Source: Strigops habroptila (taxonomy: Eukaryota > Chordata > Aves > Psittaciformes > Psittacidae). Taken from it: DNA of 64,000 nucleotides. Positions 1 through 19,689 of this stretch are shown piece by piece (position 1 is the stretch's first letter; every line of letters begins with the position of its first letter). The notes under the pieces are model-generated. The model was not told the origin of the DNA, searched no databases, and worked only from the letters and a program-made list of their open reading frames with translations. The stretch is taken from contig NC_044289.2 in the NCBI RefSeq assembly GCF_004027225.2, positions 10,581,761 to 10,645,760 of the forward strand, given 5' to 3'. A program made the position numbers and the translations under genes.

Positions 1-1110
1 TCTAGGTTTCCCCCAGTATCCAGCAGAGGATGGAAGTTCTCCTTGGCCCTCCTTTTATTGCTAATATATTGGTAAAAGAACTTTTTATGATCTTTTATGG
101 CAGTGACCAGATTTAGTTCCATCTGTGCCTTCGCCTTTCTGACTTTCTCTCTACATAACCTAACAACATTCTTGCAATTTTCATGGAATGACACAGTCCC
201 TTCTTCTGCAGGTGATAAATTCTCTTCTTTTTCCCTGAGTTCCAGCACTATCTCCCTTTTCAGCCAGGCTGGTCTCTTCTCTGCTGGTTTGATTTTTGGC
301 ACATAGGGACTGCCTGCTCTGTGCCTTTAGGATTTCATTCTTGAAGAGTGTCCAGCCTTCTTTGACCCCTTTGTCCTTTAGTAATGTTTCCCAAGGAATT
401 CTGCCAACCAGCATTCTAAACAGGCCAAAGTCAGCCCTCCAGAAGCCTAAGGTGGAGGTTTTGTGGACCTTCATTTCGTGATCGCTTTGCCCAGGATGGC
501 CTCCAACCTCCACATCACCCACCAGACCTTCTCTATTTGTGAACAGCAAATCTAGCCAGGCATCTCCCCTAGCTGGCTCACTAACCAGCTGGGTTAGGAA
601 GTTATCTTCCACACCCTCCAAGAACCTCCAGGATTGTTTCTTCTCTGCTGTATTGTACTTCCAGTAGACATCTGGTAGGTTGAAGTCCCCCACAAGAACA
701 AGGGCAAGAGACTGTGAATCTTCTCCCAGTTATTTGAAGAACACATCATCTGTAGTTTCATCCTGGCTAGGTGGTCTATAACAGACTCCTACCAGGATAT
801 CTGCTTGGCTGGTCTTCCCCCGACCTTCACCCACAAACATTCAGCCTTCTCACTCACAACATTGAGTTCAAGGCAGCTGATGCATTCCCTGACATACGAC
901 GCAACCCCACTGCCTCTTTCTCCTTGCCTACCCCTTCTGAAGGGTCTGTAGCCATTCACTGCAGCACTCAATCATGTGAACCATTCCACCAAGTTTCTGT
1001 GATGGTGATTATGTCACGATTTCCCTGCTGCAACTACATCGACTACATGTTTTTGAGACATTATCTTCTCTGTTGTATAGTTCTTTCCCTTTCTCACCTT
1101 ACCAAAAGGA
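1..1110 (-). mobile_element. CR1 non-LTR retrotransposon fragment (endonuclease to early RT), decayed
   Basis: On the minus strand the sequence translates in pieces to CR1 ORF2. ITETWW (about 990) and VNGYRPFRRGRQG (about 920-960) belong to the apurinic endonuclease. MGDFNLPD (693) begins its C-terminal part, including LDLLFTNREG and SDHEM. Near 20-60 the frame reads YISNKRRAKENFHPLLD, just before the reverse transcriptase. At least one single-base deletion (about 975, after SHD) and other frame changes show that it is dead. It continues past the left edge. It sits in an intron of the TRAM-like gene, in the same orientation. The 5' limit near 1110 is approximate. Confidence 0.9.
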
Positions 1111-1467
1111 GAACCACCTGCAAGAACTTAGAGGGAATGCTGCTTTTATAACTTCTTTGACTATTTTTAAGAACAAGTGTCCCTACATACAAACATTTAT
1201 GAACATTTAAGCAAACAGGCAAATGACAGGATTAGAAACCAATACAAAGATATCTGAGATGGAACTTGAGTAAAAACTGCTGCTGCTGAGTGTATTTGCT
1301 TCCTTGACTCTGTAATGATAGTGACTTGCTTATGAATTCAAAGCAGATAATAGTGGACATTGAACAAGTGGTGATTGCTGCCTGAGTACTTTTACATACA
1401 TGCAAATCCATTTATACACAATTAGTAAGCAAAGTTCTGAATTTAAATTAATCATATGCAAGATTTA

Positions 1468-9850
<8,383 letters not shown>

Positions 9851-10230
9851 AACAGTAACAGCCCAACCAACCCCACCAAACCACACCTCAACGACCACCA
9901 CCTCACGCACAGTAAAACACCGCCTGCCCAAAAGACCCACCCGCTTCCCTGTTCCGGCCAATCAACCTTAAAACTACTTATGGTTGGCAAGTCCTGGCAA
10001 CAAATCGTGAAGAGCGATTTCTAAGGAGGCGGTCTTTCGGATGCTGCTGGGCGGCGGGAGACCGGGTCCGGGATGAGTGACACGGGTCCCTGCCAATCCC
10101 ACATGCGAGCCGGTGGGGCTCCCCTGGAAGGAGGCCGCGGACCCCAGTGGGCGGGGGTTGGCTCGTACTGGAGGCGGGCTCCGCCGTGAGGGGGTTCCCG
10201 CCTGCAGCATCTCGGTGGGGTGAGCGCTTT
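9851..10230. promoter_or_regulatory. Bidirectional CpG-rich promoter between TRAM-like gene and plus-strand small gene
   Basis: This stretch is strongly GC-rich with many CpGs, unlike its surroundings. Seen directly: CCAAT at 9958-9962 and 10093-10097 and a GC box GGGCGGGGG at 10149-10157. There is no obvious TATA box. The minus-strand TRAM-like start codon lies at 9850, and a strong plus-strand splice donor (GTGAGC) follows position 10219, so transcription probably leaves in both directions. CpG-rich sequence continues to about 10400. That it is a promoter is inferred from composition and position. Confidence 0.7.
10149..10219 (+). other. Candidate noncoding first exon (3' end) of unrecognised plus-strand gene
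   Basis: The exon would end at 10219 before the strong donor GTGAGC, inside the CpG-rich region. The 5' limit is unknown and the given start is only the GC box. It is proposed as exon 1 because a good acceptor with a start codon follows at 11876. A weaker donor, GTAGCT, exists near 10301. No transcript evidence is available. Confidence 0.35.
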
Positions 10231-11875
10231 TGGTTCTCTTCGGTTCAACTCGGCGTGGCCTCTACTGCGGCCGTGCTCGCCGCAGCTCCTGTGGCGGCCA
10301 GGTAGCTCTGTTCTCCGAAAGCCCTGCGAGGCACGTTGGTTGGTTTGCTCTTCTCACGAGTCCCAGGACTGCGGCCCGCCTGGGTGGTGGGAAGTGGCTC
10401 CTCATCATCCCCCCTCTGCAGTTGTGCGGTGGTCCTCTTTTTTTTTATTTCCTCTCCATTAAAATGAGAGAAAGGGGATTCGGAGTGCTTTGAAGTCCTA
10501 AAAATGTGTACACTTGGCTATCTAGCTGGAATTTAGGGGGGAAAACCATACCAAGTTATCCAAAAAGTGTACTGAAGGGAAGGGGGAAGGCTACAGGGTA
10601 ACATGGCATCCAGAGAACAGGGTTGGAAGAGGAAATAAAACTTAGGTTCCATCTGGCAGCCCGGTGTCTCCCCTGTGCTGAGTGTGGCCTCAGCTGAGGC
10701 CAGTGAAGAGAGGGTCCTCTTAGATCCACACAGCAAATAGGACCTAAATTCAGTTCAGCTGTGAAGTAGTTTTGCTTCCTATTGATTATTTAAATAGGCA
10801 ATGCTTACTGAAACTATTTTTTAGTATTCCTGAATTTGCTTATTAAGTGTTCTGCTTAGTTGTGGAGTTTTGCTACGCTTGTACTCCTTTTCCCAGCCTT
10901 ATTTTGAGTTTCAGGCTAATATATTCAGAAACTGGACTTTACATTGGAAATTAAGAGTTGCTGCAGAGCACAGGTGCTATTTGGGGCATTCATTTGGGAA
11001 GCAACTGCTGTACATGTTCTTTTTCTCAGCTGAAAAGAGGCATTAAAAACGAAATACTTGTAGCAGGTTGTTTACAAATCATGGCTGATTTATTAAAAAG
11101 AAACAATATAATTGAAAGTATTTCATAATTGTTTAGCATAATTGCTGCTTCCTTTCTTTTTCTAAAGCTACAAAAGTAATGCTGACTGAGAATTAACTGT
11201 GATTCTAAACAGTTTCATTTCTTCTTGGAACACATCAGAGACAGGGGCAAGGCATGCTAAATAGGAATAGGAAACAAGAAACAGGAACTTGGAACTTAAT
11301 TTTGGAACCCAGAATATACTAATTTGATACAATTTATGCCATTCTTTTCACTATATTAGAGTGAGCAAGCTCATTTAGATTTTTATCGGCTGGCAATATG
11401 GTTTTCTAGAAGATACCTAGTGTAAGGGCTTAAAGAATGTTATTTAAGCTCTAAGTTCCAGGTATGAAGACCCAGAGGCGTTTTTTATCTCTTTAATTCC
11501 AGTGTTTCTCTGTTACATGTAGGCCCATTTAACATACAGCCCACTGTGTTGTTTCCATTGCCCTACCCTTTAAATAAATGAACTTAACAAACGTAGCTAT
11601 TCTTATTTTTATAGTTGCTTTTGCTAGTAAAAAAAAGGCAAGCAAAACAAAAAAACCCCCATAACCTTTAGTTAAAAAAAGATTTCCACTTTTCTATTGG
11701 TTTGTCATTCTATTTATTTAGTCAAGGAATTAAACAGAAAATTAGAAAGTTATTTCCCACCAGCCACCTAGGTTGGAAACAACTGCATGGGCTTTAATAG
11801 TTAGTTTGCTATTAAGTTTTATTGATTTGTTATTCTTCTATATAGAAAGCAAAATGAAATTAATGTTTTTTGCAG

Positions 11876-12022
11876 AGTTGTAGAAATCAACTGGAGATCT
11901 GCTTGACCACACGGAAGTAGCTAAGAATGACTCCTTTATTTTGTACTTCAGTTAAACAAGAAGACCTCATTCAGAATTTGAGTAAATTCAGAGAAGAAAA
12001 CAGATCCAGTTATTGTCATGGG
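11876..12022 (+). CDS. Unrecognised gene: candidate exon with start codon
   Basis: A strong acceptor (TTTTTTGCAG) precedes 11876 and a consensus donor GTAAGT follows 12022. The ATG at 11927-11929 has a purine at -3. Thirty-two codons follow (MTPLFCTSVKQEDLIQNLSK, then FREENRSSYCHG), ending in phase 0. Bases 11876-11926 would be 5' UTR. A second GT four bases downstream would shift the phase by one and would join the 14605 exon in frame. Confidence 0.45.
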
Positions 12023-15000
12023 GTAAGTAAACCCAGTTTAAAAATCACAAGGCAAATACATTCAAATTGGCTATATGTTTTGTGTGTTAAATGACCATCC
12101 CAGATTGGGATTTTTTATTTATTAACTATTATTTTGTTGGGCACAAATAATATGTAATTGAATGATAACTGCAGAGCCTTAAGAGAGGCAGGAAAGGAAC
12201 AGGTACTATATTTCAGGTAGTATGTAAGAGTGAAAAGCTATCTTGCTGTTCTGTGAAAAACAAAAGTAGAAATGCCGTTTAACGTCTGCATCTGATAATC
12301 AATTACTGGCTGTTATGTAATGGAATGCAATTTCTGTGGGACTGATTGCAATTTTTATTTAGAATCTATTAAGCAAATAAATATTCTACTTGCAGAGCAG
12401 GTGGAACAACTGCTGCATACATTTAAACAGTAGTCCATTCTTAAGAGATCATATATTGAATATAAGCTCCTCCAGCCATATGGTTTTATGAAACCTTTCC
12501 TTTCATTCTGAGACTGGGTTCCTCCTTTCAGGCTGAAAATATGGTATCACTTTTTTGTTTTGAAGGGTGTCTATTAGGTGAAGAAGTGATTACAAACTAG
12601 TTTGCAAGATTATATTTAATATTGTCATAGTAATACGTGCTTTTTTCTACAGCTTGGATCATGATAATAAATTAGTGACAGGTTTTCAGGCTCTTATATT
12701 TTTAGCCATGTCTTGGGCATATTTAATTTCAAACAAAACTATTTTAGGAAAATTTAAACTAAAATACCCTCTTAAAACATTTCCATAGAACACTTCACAT
12801 TTGCATTTTATTTTGTAGAAGTATTTATTGTCATTGGTATGTATCTATCCTCGTAATAACCATTTCCTTTTCCTCCCTGATGGGTTAGTAATATACCAGT
12901 AAAACAAATAAAAAATTGCACTTTTTACTTGTTTTCCTCATTTTTGAATGTGTGGCTAATAGTGGAAGAATAAGCATAGTATCTTCAAATGCAGTATATA
13001 TACCTGGACGCAGAGCAGGTTGAGAGTCTGAAATATTACTGATATGATATATGGAGACTACACAATGATCTAATAACTGGTATTAGTTTGTGAATAACTT
13101 TTTCCTCTACATGTTTCCCTCCCAGATAAAGTGAATTCTTTATTGTATTATATTCTTGCTGAATAACTAAAAGTGCCACCAAAACATAAATAAGAATGAA
13201 AGCACAGGTTTGAACTATTATTTCATTTCATAACTAGAAAAACCCATGAATGTTCCTGGCTTACTTTACCTGAACTTTTAGAAACTTTAAGATTGTATTA
13301 GCAGGCAAACAAAAATATATATTTTTTTGCAGATCACAGAAACATTCAGGCTGAAAGGGGCCTCAGGAAGTCTCTAGGCCAACCTTCTACTCAAATCATG
13401 ATCAACTTATGAGGTTAGACCAGGTTGCTCATGACTTTATCCAGTCTGGTCTTTGAAAAACTCCAATGCAATCTGATCCTCATCAAAAAAAAGATGCGAA
13501 GCCAGCAATGATGTTGAGCCAGGCCTTTAGAAATCTACTATAACAAGAACAATGAGCCATGACCATTCATTACTAGTCACCTCTGTTTACTTTTGCCAGA
13601 CTGAAGACTGTGAAAGCCTGTGGGGCTTTTGAGAGGAATAAACCAGTACAAACATGCTACTTTGTAGTAAGACCAAAATTGAAACTCTGGTGACAAAATC
13701 TGGCTGTCACAAACAAGTACAGTCTAACCTGGTTTGTGAAGTTATATTGTTACAACTCACAGCCAAGTTGATAGAGTTCCCAGAATGATTTAGAGTGCTG
13801 AACTCCCTATTAGCCTTATTTCCAAAGAAGCCCTTGTCCCATCTTAGTGTAGTATGATTTTTGTGCCTGCAGAGTCCATGCCTGTATGCTCCAGGGGTAA
13901 TAGCACTACACAAGCAACATACATTACTTGTTATAGAATGGACCTTAAAGATGAAGTTCTATCCCAGATCCCTCTCAAGCCCATTAAATCCTGACAACTG
14001 ATGTTGCCTACCTTTTTTTTTTTTTAATTTATTTTTTTATTTTGGCTTGAAGGTAGCAAGCATATAGTTAAACTATGGAGTGAAAAGGCTTCGGTTTTAA
14101 GGTCTTGTCTTACATCTTACAATTCACCAAGGGATCATGAAAACTGAGACCAGCTGAAGAAATAGTGAGCCATTTCCAGAGGCTTTCAGATGTTTGCACT
14201 CAAAAGGAAGAGAAAATGCACATCCTTTTCTCCAATGCAGTGTTCCCTTCTGTTATATTCCAAGCTGACCACTCAGATCATAACACTGAAGTCACCTTGC
14301 CATATACAGGGGGGAAAGTAATTTATTCTCCTTTCCATGTTTTTACCACTTATTAAATGGGCAGAGTAATGCTCTTACAAAGTGTTTTTCATGAAAAAAA
14401 CAAAGTCTTTTTAGTTGCAAATTAGTAATAGTAATACACGAAAACAGACTAATGAGGAATAAAATATGAGACAGTTGGAAAAACTCTTCCAGTTCCTTTC
14501 AATATTTCTGTGAACTTAACATTTCTATTAACTGTTACTGTTCACAACTTACTCAATAGACACAAGAAGGGCTTAGATACATTAGTAATTTTTAATTTGC
14601 TTAGGAGAGATTTTATTGTCCTTCAAAGAAGATAATTTCCCTGCATTGAAAAAACAGATGAATGTCCTGGATGAAACTCTGGACTCACTGGAGATAGGTG
14701 GATGTCACCCTAGGGTTTTATGTAATAAGCTATTAATGTGACATTTAAAAAGGTAACCCTGCAATGTAAAGAGTAATATTTCATTCATGAATTGCTGTGT
14801 TAAGTAGCCTGTCAAGGAAAAACTAATGACTAGAAATAATTGAAACTGAAAATAAACCTTTTTTTTTTTTTTTTTTTTAAATCTGATGTTTCTTTATCTT
14901 TTATCTGGGTGGATAAACTCTATGAATTATTCTACCGAAGTCGAGTGTGAGACATCCCTGCCCATGGCAGGGGGATTGGAACTAAATGATCTTAAGGTCC

Positions 15001-17491
15001 TTTCCAACCCTAACCTATGATTCTATATTATGCTTTCTTGGAGATTTCCTGAAAATTCAGCTAGTGTCTCTCTAGTTGTGTGTCACCGTATTGCTTAGCT
15101 GTGGAATCACCTGGCAGCAAGTCTTCTAAAATGGAATAAAACAATTTTAAAAACATTTAATCCACTGTTGACCTTTTTCACTCGTAAAAAAAGCAATAGA
15201 CCACCCACTTTAAAAAGGAATTGAAAGGGAAATTTTTATTTTATCCTGGATTTATTATCATGATTTAGTACTATTCATATTACAAATTGAAAGTTTATGT
15301 GTGACTATTGCAAACTATGAGGCTGAGATCACGCACATGCAATTTGCCAGTCAAGCCTGGGCAGTGCAGATAATAATAGCTAAGTGCAGATGCACAGAAA
15401 CCCTGATATCCTTCTCAGGATTTTTTTTTTTCTCCCTTGTTAGCTTTTATCCTAAACCAGGGAATATTCATCACAGCTGTTGACCAATAATATATTCTGT
15501 AGAAGCATCTGTTCTTATTCTCCATAAATAATAGCATCGTCTCTCTTCTGTGCAATGGTTACACCAATTAAGCATTAAAGAAAAACTGAGAATTAATAAG
15601 TAGAAAGTATAGAGAATTAGTGTTCTTGTGAATGTAACTCATATAATCGAAACCCACAAAAGCAAATATGGAAAAAATACTGAAGAATCTGGTTTTCACT
15701 TTTCTGTCCAAACCCAGATCTCTTGCCATTGTAACAATATGAGAAAGCAAGACTGAACAGTGTAAACTTTAGCCTTATTTCTCTTCTGTTGCTTTCTTTT
15801 TTTCCCAGAAAATCTGTTGTCAAATTAGTTTCTCCCAGCTAAAACCTTACTCTGCTAAACAGCCAGTAAGGTATTAATGTTGGAAAGAAATGTTTCCTGA
15901 TCATGTGCATATGCAAACAGTGAAAGGTGTAGTCTATAATATTTCAGTGGCTGGAATAATTTAAGGTGCACACTTAGGATTGTTAAAGGAGAAATTAATG
16001 TACGTACTGCTATGTGACTTCATGCTTCTGTGATTTAGTTGCGTATATATTTAAAATGTATTAATCAGTGGAATATGGTACAAGATGTGTCCTTCATGGC
16101 TTCCACTGTATGTATGTTAGAATTTTGTAAGGAATTTTGTAATGGTTTTAGTCACAGAGAAATTTGCACTATCTTTCTTTCTTCTTTTACTTATGTTCAT
16201 AAGATTAGTCTGTTCTGAAAAATGTTGTTCTTTCCTGTTATATGGTAACCACATAAAACTATTTTACTAGTGAGATTAATGAAGCATTGATAAAGACATC
16301 TCTTTGTAAGATGTATCTGGTCATAATTTATGATGAAGTTAGAGGTGTGTTTTGAGGGCCCATATGCCTTCCTTTTCTCCAGAAAGTGTTGTTTGGGGCA
16401 TGTTGAGCTCTTTTGAATGTGTATTTATTGGGATTATGTGGATGTCCTCTGGTGGTGGTTGCCATATGCATTCTATAGAGGAGTTCCAGTTGCCTTAGTA
16501 TTTTCTAAGGCTGCTGTTTCTATGTCTGCTGCTGCACCATGCAAGAACCAGTTTGCTTCTAGCCTTTGTCTTTTTAACCATGCTTACTAAGATTTGTTTA
16601 CATAGTACTAGACATTTAACTGTAAATTACACAGCGAAAACATGTCTGGACTGAGACTTAGAAATTATTTCAAACGCTTTGCATTTGATTGTTTGTCTTC
16701 CTTGAATTGCATTTAAACTTGAGGCATTTGATGTGGCTAGATGAAGATAATGCCATAGCATAATGAGAGGTATGCGAGCTCTTCTTTTCCATTGAAGTGT
16801 AGGACAGGTTGTTCCATGATTGCCTCTCTAAGAAAGTATCAAACACTGCTGGAGGCCCAGAAAGGTGACTGCTGATGCAAGAGCCACGCAGGTCGGTATA
16901 GGATGGCTCATCCATAGTTTTGGTGTTGACACTAACCAGTTTAAACACACTCTGATTGCTTCTCTCCGTGCTGCTGTGGTAGAGAGATATCTGTCCCTTG
17001 AGGAAAACTTCACCCTCAGGCTTTTTTAATGGTTCTTAGGCAGATCAGTGAAGTGTCTGTGAAAAATCTTGATGTGAAAATAAGTATGGAGTTCTACGGT
17101 GAAAACTGCTCTGAAAAATATTTGCTAGAGGTGGGTGATTTTTTGCCGGCATTTTTTTCCCAGTGTCATAACCTACAAATGAACGCTAGGGGATGCCACG
17201 CTTCTACCGAAGCTACCGGACTGGGGACGGGGTAGCGGGGGGGAACCCGCCAGATCTGTGAAATTGTTACCGTCCTTTCCACACACAAAAGAAGTAAGGG
17301 AAACAGCTTTTGGTCATTTGATGTAATCAGGGTATTTTATTGGAACGTGTCTGAGTGAGTAGAAATCGATAATTTTTTAATTCTTTACTAAATGTCTGAG
17401 GGAAGTGTCCTTATTAGGTATGTATAAAGATGTTTATTTTTCAATATCTATCCTATAGAAACATCCGAATGAAGATCAGGATCCCATTTGA
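11927..17491 (+). CDS. Unrecognised small spliced gene (gene model partly unresolved)
   Basis: Several plus-strand segments look like real coding exons: 11927-12022 (start), 14605-14697, 15809-15870, 17040-17130 and 17459-17491 (stop TGA). The last two join in phase 0 and read ...SEKYLLE/KHPNEDQDPI-stop. I cannot place all segments in one phase. Exons at 11927, 15809, 17040 and 17459 are mutually compatible, whereas 14605-14697 (phase 1 in, phase 1 out) needs extra exons or an alternative donor. The protein would be about 90-130 residues, hydrophilic and partly helical, with no membrane segment or signal peptide. I recognise no family. It shares the CpG-rich promoter with the TRAM-like gene. 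It could also be a noncoding RNA or chance exons. Confidence 0.4.
12023..14604 (+). other. Stretch between candidate exons, one CR1 fragment, otherwise unremarkable
   Basis: About 2.6 kb of AT-rich sequence. I see acceptor-like sites at 12395 and 12818 with very short potential exons (34 and 18 bases). Neither gives a convincing peptide in the required phase. It holds a diverged CR1 fragment at 13330-13462 and a T-rich run near 14010-14040. Confidence 0.6.
13330..13462 (-). mobile_element. Old CR1 3' fragment
   Basis: The plus strand reads gatcacagaaacattcaggc, then a diverged copy of the CR1 consensus containing ggcctcaggaagtctctagg and ggttagaccaggttgctca. It is minus-oriented and more diverged than the other copies. 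Confidence 0.75.
14605..14697 (+). CDS. Unrecognised gene: candidate internal exon
   Basis: Ninety-three bases between TTTGCTTAG and GTGGAT. Only one frame is open: two bases, then 30 codons reading EILLSFKEDNFPALKKQMNV and on to LDETLDSLEI, then one base. The amphipathic, Leu-rich composition looks coding and helical. The phase (1 in, 1 out) does not match the flanking candidates directly, and the donor is not strong. Confidence 0.4.
14859..14880. repeat. Poly-T tract
   Basis: A homopolymer run of about 20 T between aataaacc and aaatctg. No coding or splice role is evident. Confidence 0.85.
14946..15030 (+). mobile_element. CR1 3'-end fragment, plus orientation
   Basis: It contains gacatccctgcccatggcag, then aatgatcttaaggtcctttc, and ends in ctatgattctata, the CR1 3' terminus. 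It is the only CR1 fragment found in this window that points the same way as ZMYND8. Confidence 0.88.
15809..15870 (+). CDS. Unrecognised gene: candidate internal exon
   Basis: It follows an excellent polypyrimidine acceptor (CTTTCTTTTTTTCCCAG). The phase-0 frame is open for 20 codons (KICCQISFSQLKPYSAKQPV). Two nested donors are possible, CCA|GTAAGG and AAG|GTATTA. Each has a matching tandem acceptor choice at the 17040/17044 exon. The peptide itself is unremarkable, so support rests on splice sites and phase. Confidence 0.3.
17040..17130 (+). CDS. Unrecognised gene: candidate penultimate exon
   Basis: The acceptor is a tandem TTAG/GCAG, giving starts at 17040 or 17044. The donor is GAG|GTGGGT. 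The open frame reads QISEVSVKNLDVKISMEFYG followed by ENCSEKYLLE and ends in phase 0. The alternating pattern suggests a beta-strand and then a helix. I know no family for it. Confidence 0.42.
17459..17491 (+). CDS. Unrecognised gene: candidate terminal exon
   Basis: It follows the acceptor CTATCCTATAG, continues in phase 0 from the exon ending at 17130, and encodes KHPNEDQDPI and TGA (17489-17491). The 3' UTR would follow. An ATTAAA occurs near 17832 and a canonical AATAAA at 18631-18636. Confidence 0.4.
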   Translation, partial: KHPNEDQDPI

Positions 17492-19660
17492 ATAGTTTAC
17501 ATGCAAAAGTAGGTGAAGAACAGTTCAGATGCACTGTATACAAAGCTACAGAGCTATTTAGTCCAGGGCTCCAACCTTAGAAGCTTTGACAACCTTTGAC
17601 AACAAATACAGAACAGCTTACAGGTTTGAAATTTGTGACATGACCTGTTCCTGAGCCTGCCTGCTCCACACTAGAACTTGTTTTTCCTTTAAATAATTTA
17701 CATAGTTTTTCAAGTGCTTATAAAAACTATACAAAATAGAAATATTTAAATGTTGGACAATTACATAAACTTTCATCATTTTACCATGAAGAACAAAATC
17801 ATGTAAACATGTATGTGGATTACTTTTTTAATTAAACAAAAACCCAAACAACTAAGGACAAGCAGGAATGACAACCTTACCTTTCAAAGAAATTGCCTGA
17901 TACAGCATTTGCTTTACAAATCTTTGCAAATAGAAGCAATGTTAAAGAGAATTTGTAATTATTATACATTATTTACATAGGATCTTTTTTTTTTTATGTT
18001 TTAAATTATTCAGACAGCTGCACTTCAAGTTTTCTGCCCTCTACAGCCATGCTGCTCAGCTCTTAAAAAAAGGGCAGGGTATTTGTTCAGAACATCATCA
18101 GTATCAGGTTTTGGGTGCAATTTGAAATGGTGGTGGTACTCTATGCTGTCCGTCCATCAAGATCTAAGTTTTCCTAAACAAATGCGTACATAAACCCAAG
18201 TGTTTGCTGCAAATATACTGTGGTTTTGTGGTTTATGGTTTTGTTTTGGCTATAATATAAACTCTTACAGAGAAGAAAAAAAGAACAGGCCAAGTGCTAA
18301 AAGGTTCATTTTGCTCACGGGAATGCAAGGAACTAATCTTACCCAAAACATTGTAAAGCGGTGAGAAGCACTGTGAAGTCAAAACACAGGAAGCCCAGAG
18401 AACTGGTCAATATTTGTATGTATTGTACAAAATTTTCTTTTTGTAGTAGTGACTTTGGGGAAATGGGACATACAGCCAATTTGAATGGATCTAACCACCC
18501 CTCGCTGGTGAAAGGAGTAATCTCCCTCCTTCCCTCCACTGTTTGTGGCTGCAGAGTCTAACTCCACCATTGCATCTACTTTTCTGCTGATTGAGCAAAC
18601 TGAACTGACTCACTGCAGGGTTCTACAAATAATAAATCCAGAGCAATGGAAGAAGTGAGAATATGTGGCTGCGAATGGGATTGGTAATAATAGTACCCCT
18701 TCAGTGGCAATGAAGTCTTATATAAAACTTAACCATCATGTTTAATTAAATTCTAAGGACTTATTTGGGAGCTGGGCTTGAAATATATGTGCAGATAGTG
18801 TCCCTGGTCTGGTAAAATTGCAGTTTAAAAAGTATATTCTTCATCTTTCTGAATCAACGTTTATGTCAGCTTTACAAGCTTTATTTAAGTAATGAAAATG
18901 ATTTTGATCTGCATCCTAAAGTTAGAATAATTTTTCCTTTTTTAAATATTTTTCTGCCATTATATAAAGACAAAAAAAAAAAAAAGAATTATAACAACTA
19001 GCAGATCTTTTTTTTTTTTTTCTTCCTTCTCTGAATCATGTTTTTCTGCTGTGTTGAAATGTTTGCACAGTGCTGCTGTCCAGGCTTGGTTGTTTTCCTC
19101 AAACATTCTCACCCCTTGAAAGAACAAGCAGTTGTCTGAATGCACAGAAGAAATCGAAAATGTGCAAGTTGCAGGACTGGAATCTGAGTCATTTTAAGAG
19201 AAATACAGCTGAGTGATCAAGAGAAAGACGGTGAAACAAGGGTTGCAGCACTAACTTTGTCCTCTGCCTGGGAACAGAGGTTTCGTACAGCTGCCTAAGA
19301 AATATTTGCAGAATTATTTTTCCTCCTCCTTGGTATTTCCTGAATTACTAATGACACTCTGAAGTGCAGAGTAACATCACAACTGATTTTCGGTATGTAT
19401 TGTAGTGCCTGGAATGGTATATTCCAACGTATCTGTAAAAACCAGGATTAAGCAAGACTTTTATGATAAAGTAGAATAATGCTTTGTAGAAGGGCAAATT
19501 GACATTTGTACTTGAGTTCTTTTTGGGCCTATAGTAGCTTCAGCACAAAAATATATTTATTTTCCCTATACTTTTGCTGTGTTGCTCCTGATGTAGTTCA
19601 AGTGTTGCACACAACTTCACTTTGAATCCTCTACTCTCTGGCATCTGTCCACTCTAATGC

Positions 19661-19689
19661 CACATTCTCATTCTAATGAGAATATTGTG
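19661..19689. repeat. Inverted repeat (hairpin)
   Basis: CACATTCTCATT and AATGAGAATATTGTG flank a two-base centre. The inner nine bases pair perfectly (ATTCTCATT with AATGAGAAT), and the outer arms pair after a short bulge. Function unknown. Confidence 0.7.

Noticed and set aside
181..693. 170-codon minus-strand frame beginning MGDFNLPD
   Set aside because: It is a CR1 endonuclease remnant, reported as part of the mobile element and not as a host gene.
12396..12429. 34-base candidate exon (TTGCAG ... GTAGTC) that would fix the phase between small-gene exons
   Set aside because: In the required phase the peptide is unconvincing and the donor is weak. The better-looking peptide (EQVEQLLHTFK) is in the wrong phase.
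15092..15113. 22-base candidate exon (GCTTAG ... GTCTTC) between 14697 and 17040
   Set aside because: The phase fits and the peptide is plausible, but the donor GTCTTC is poor and the exon is very short.
16670..16948. 92-codon minus-strand frame with a protein-like composition
   Set aside because: No flanking acceptor and donor in frame and no recognised homology; overlapping frames of similar length occur there.
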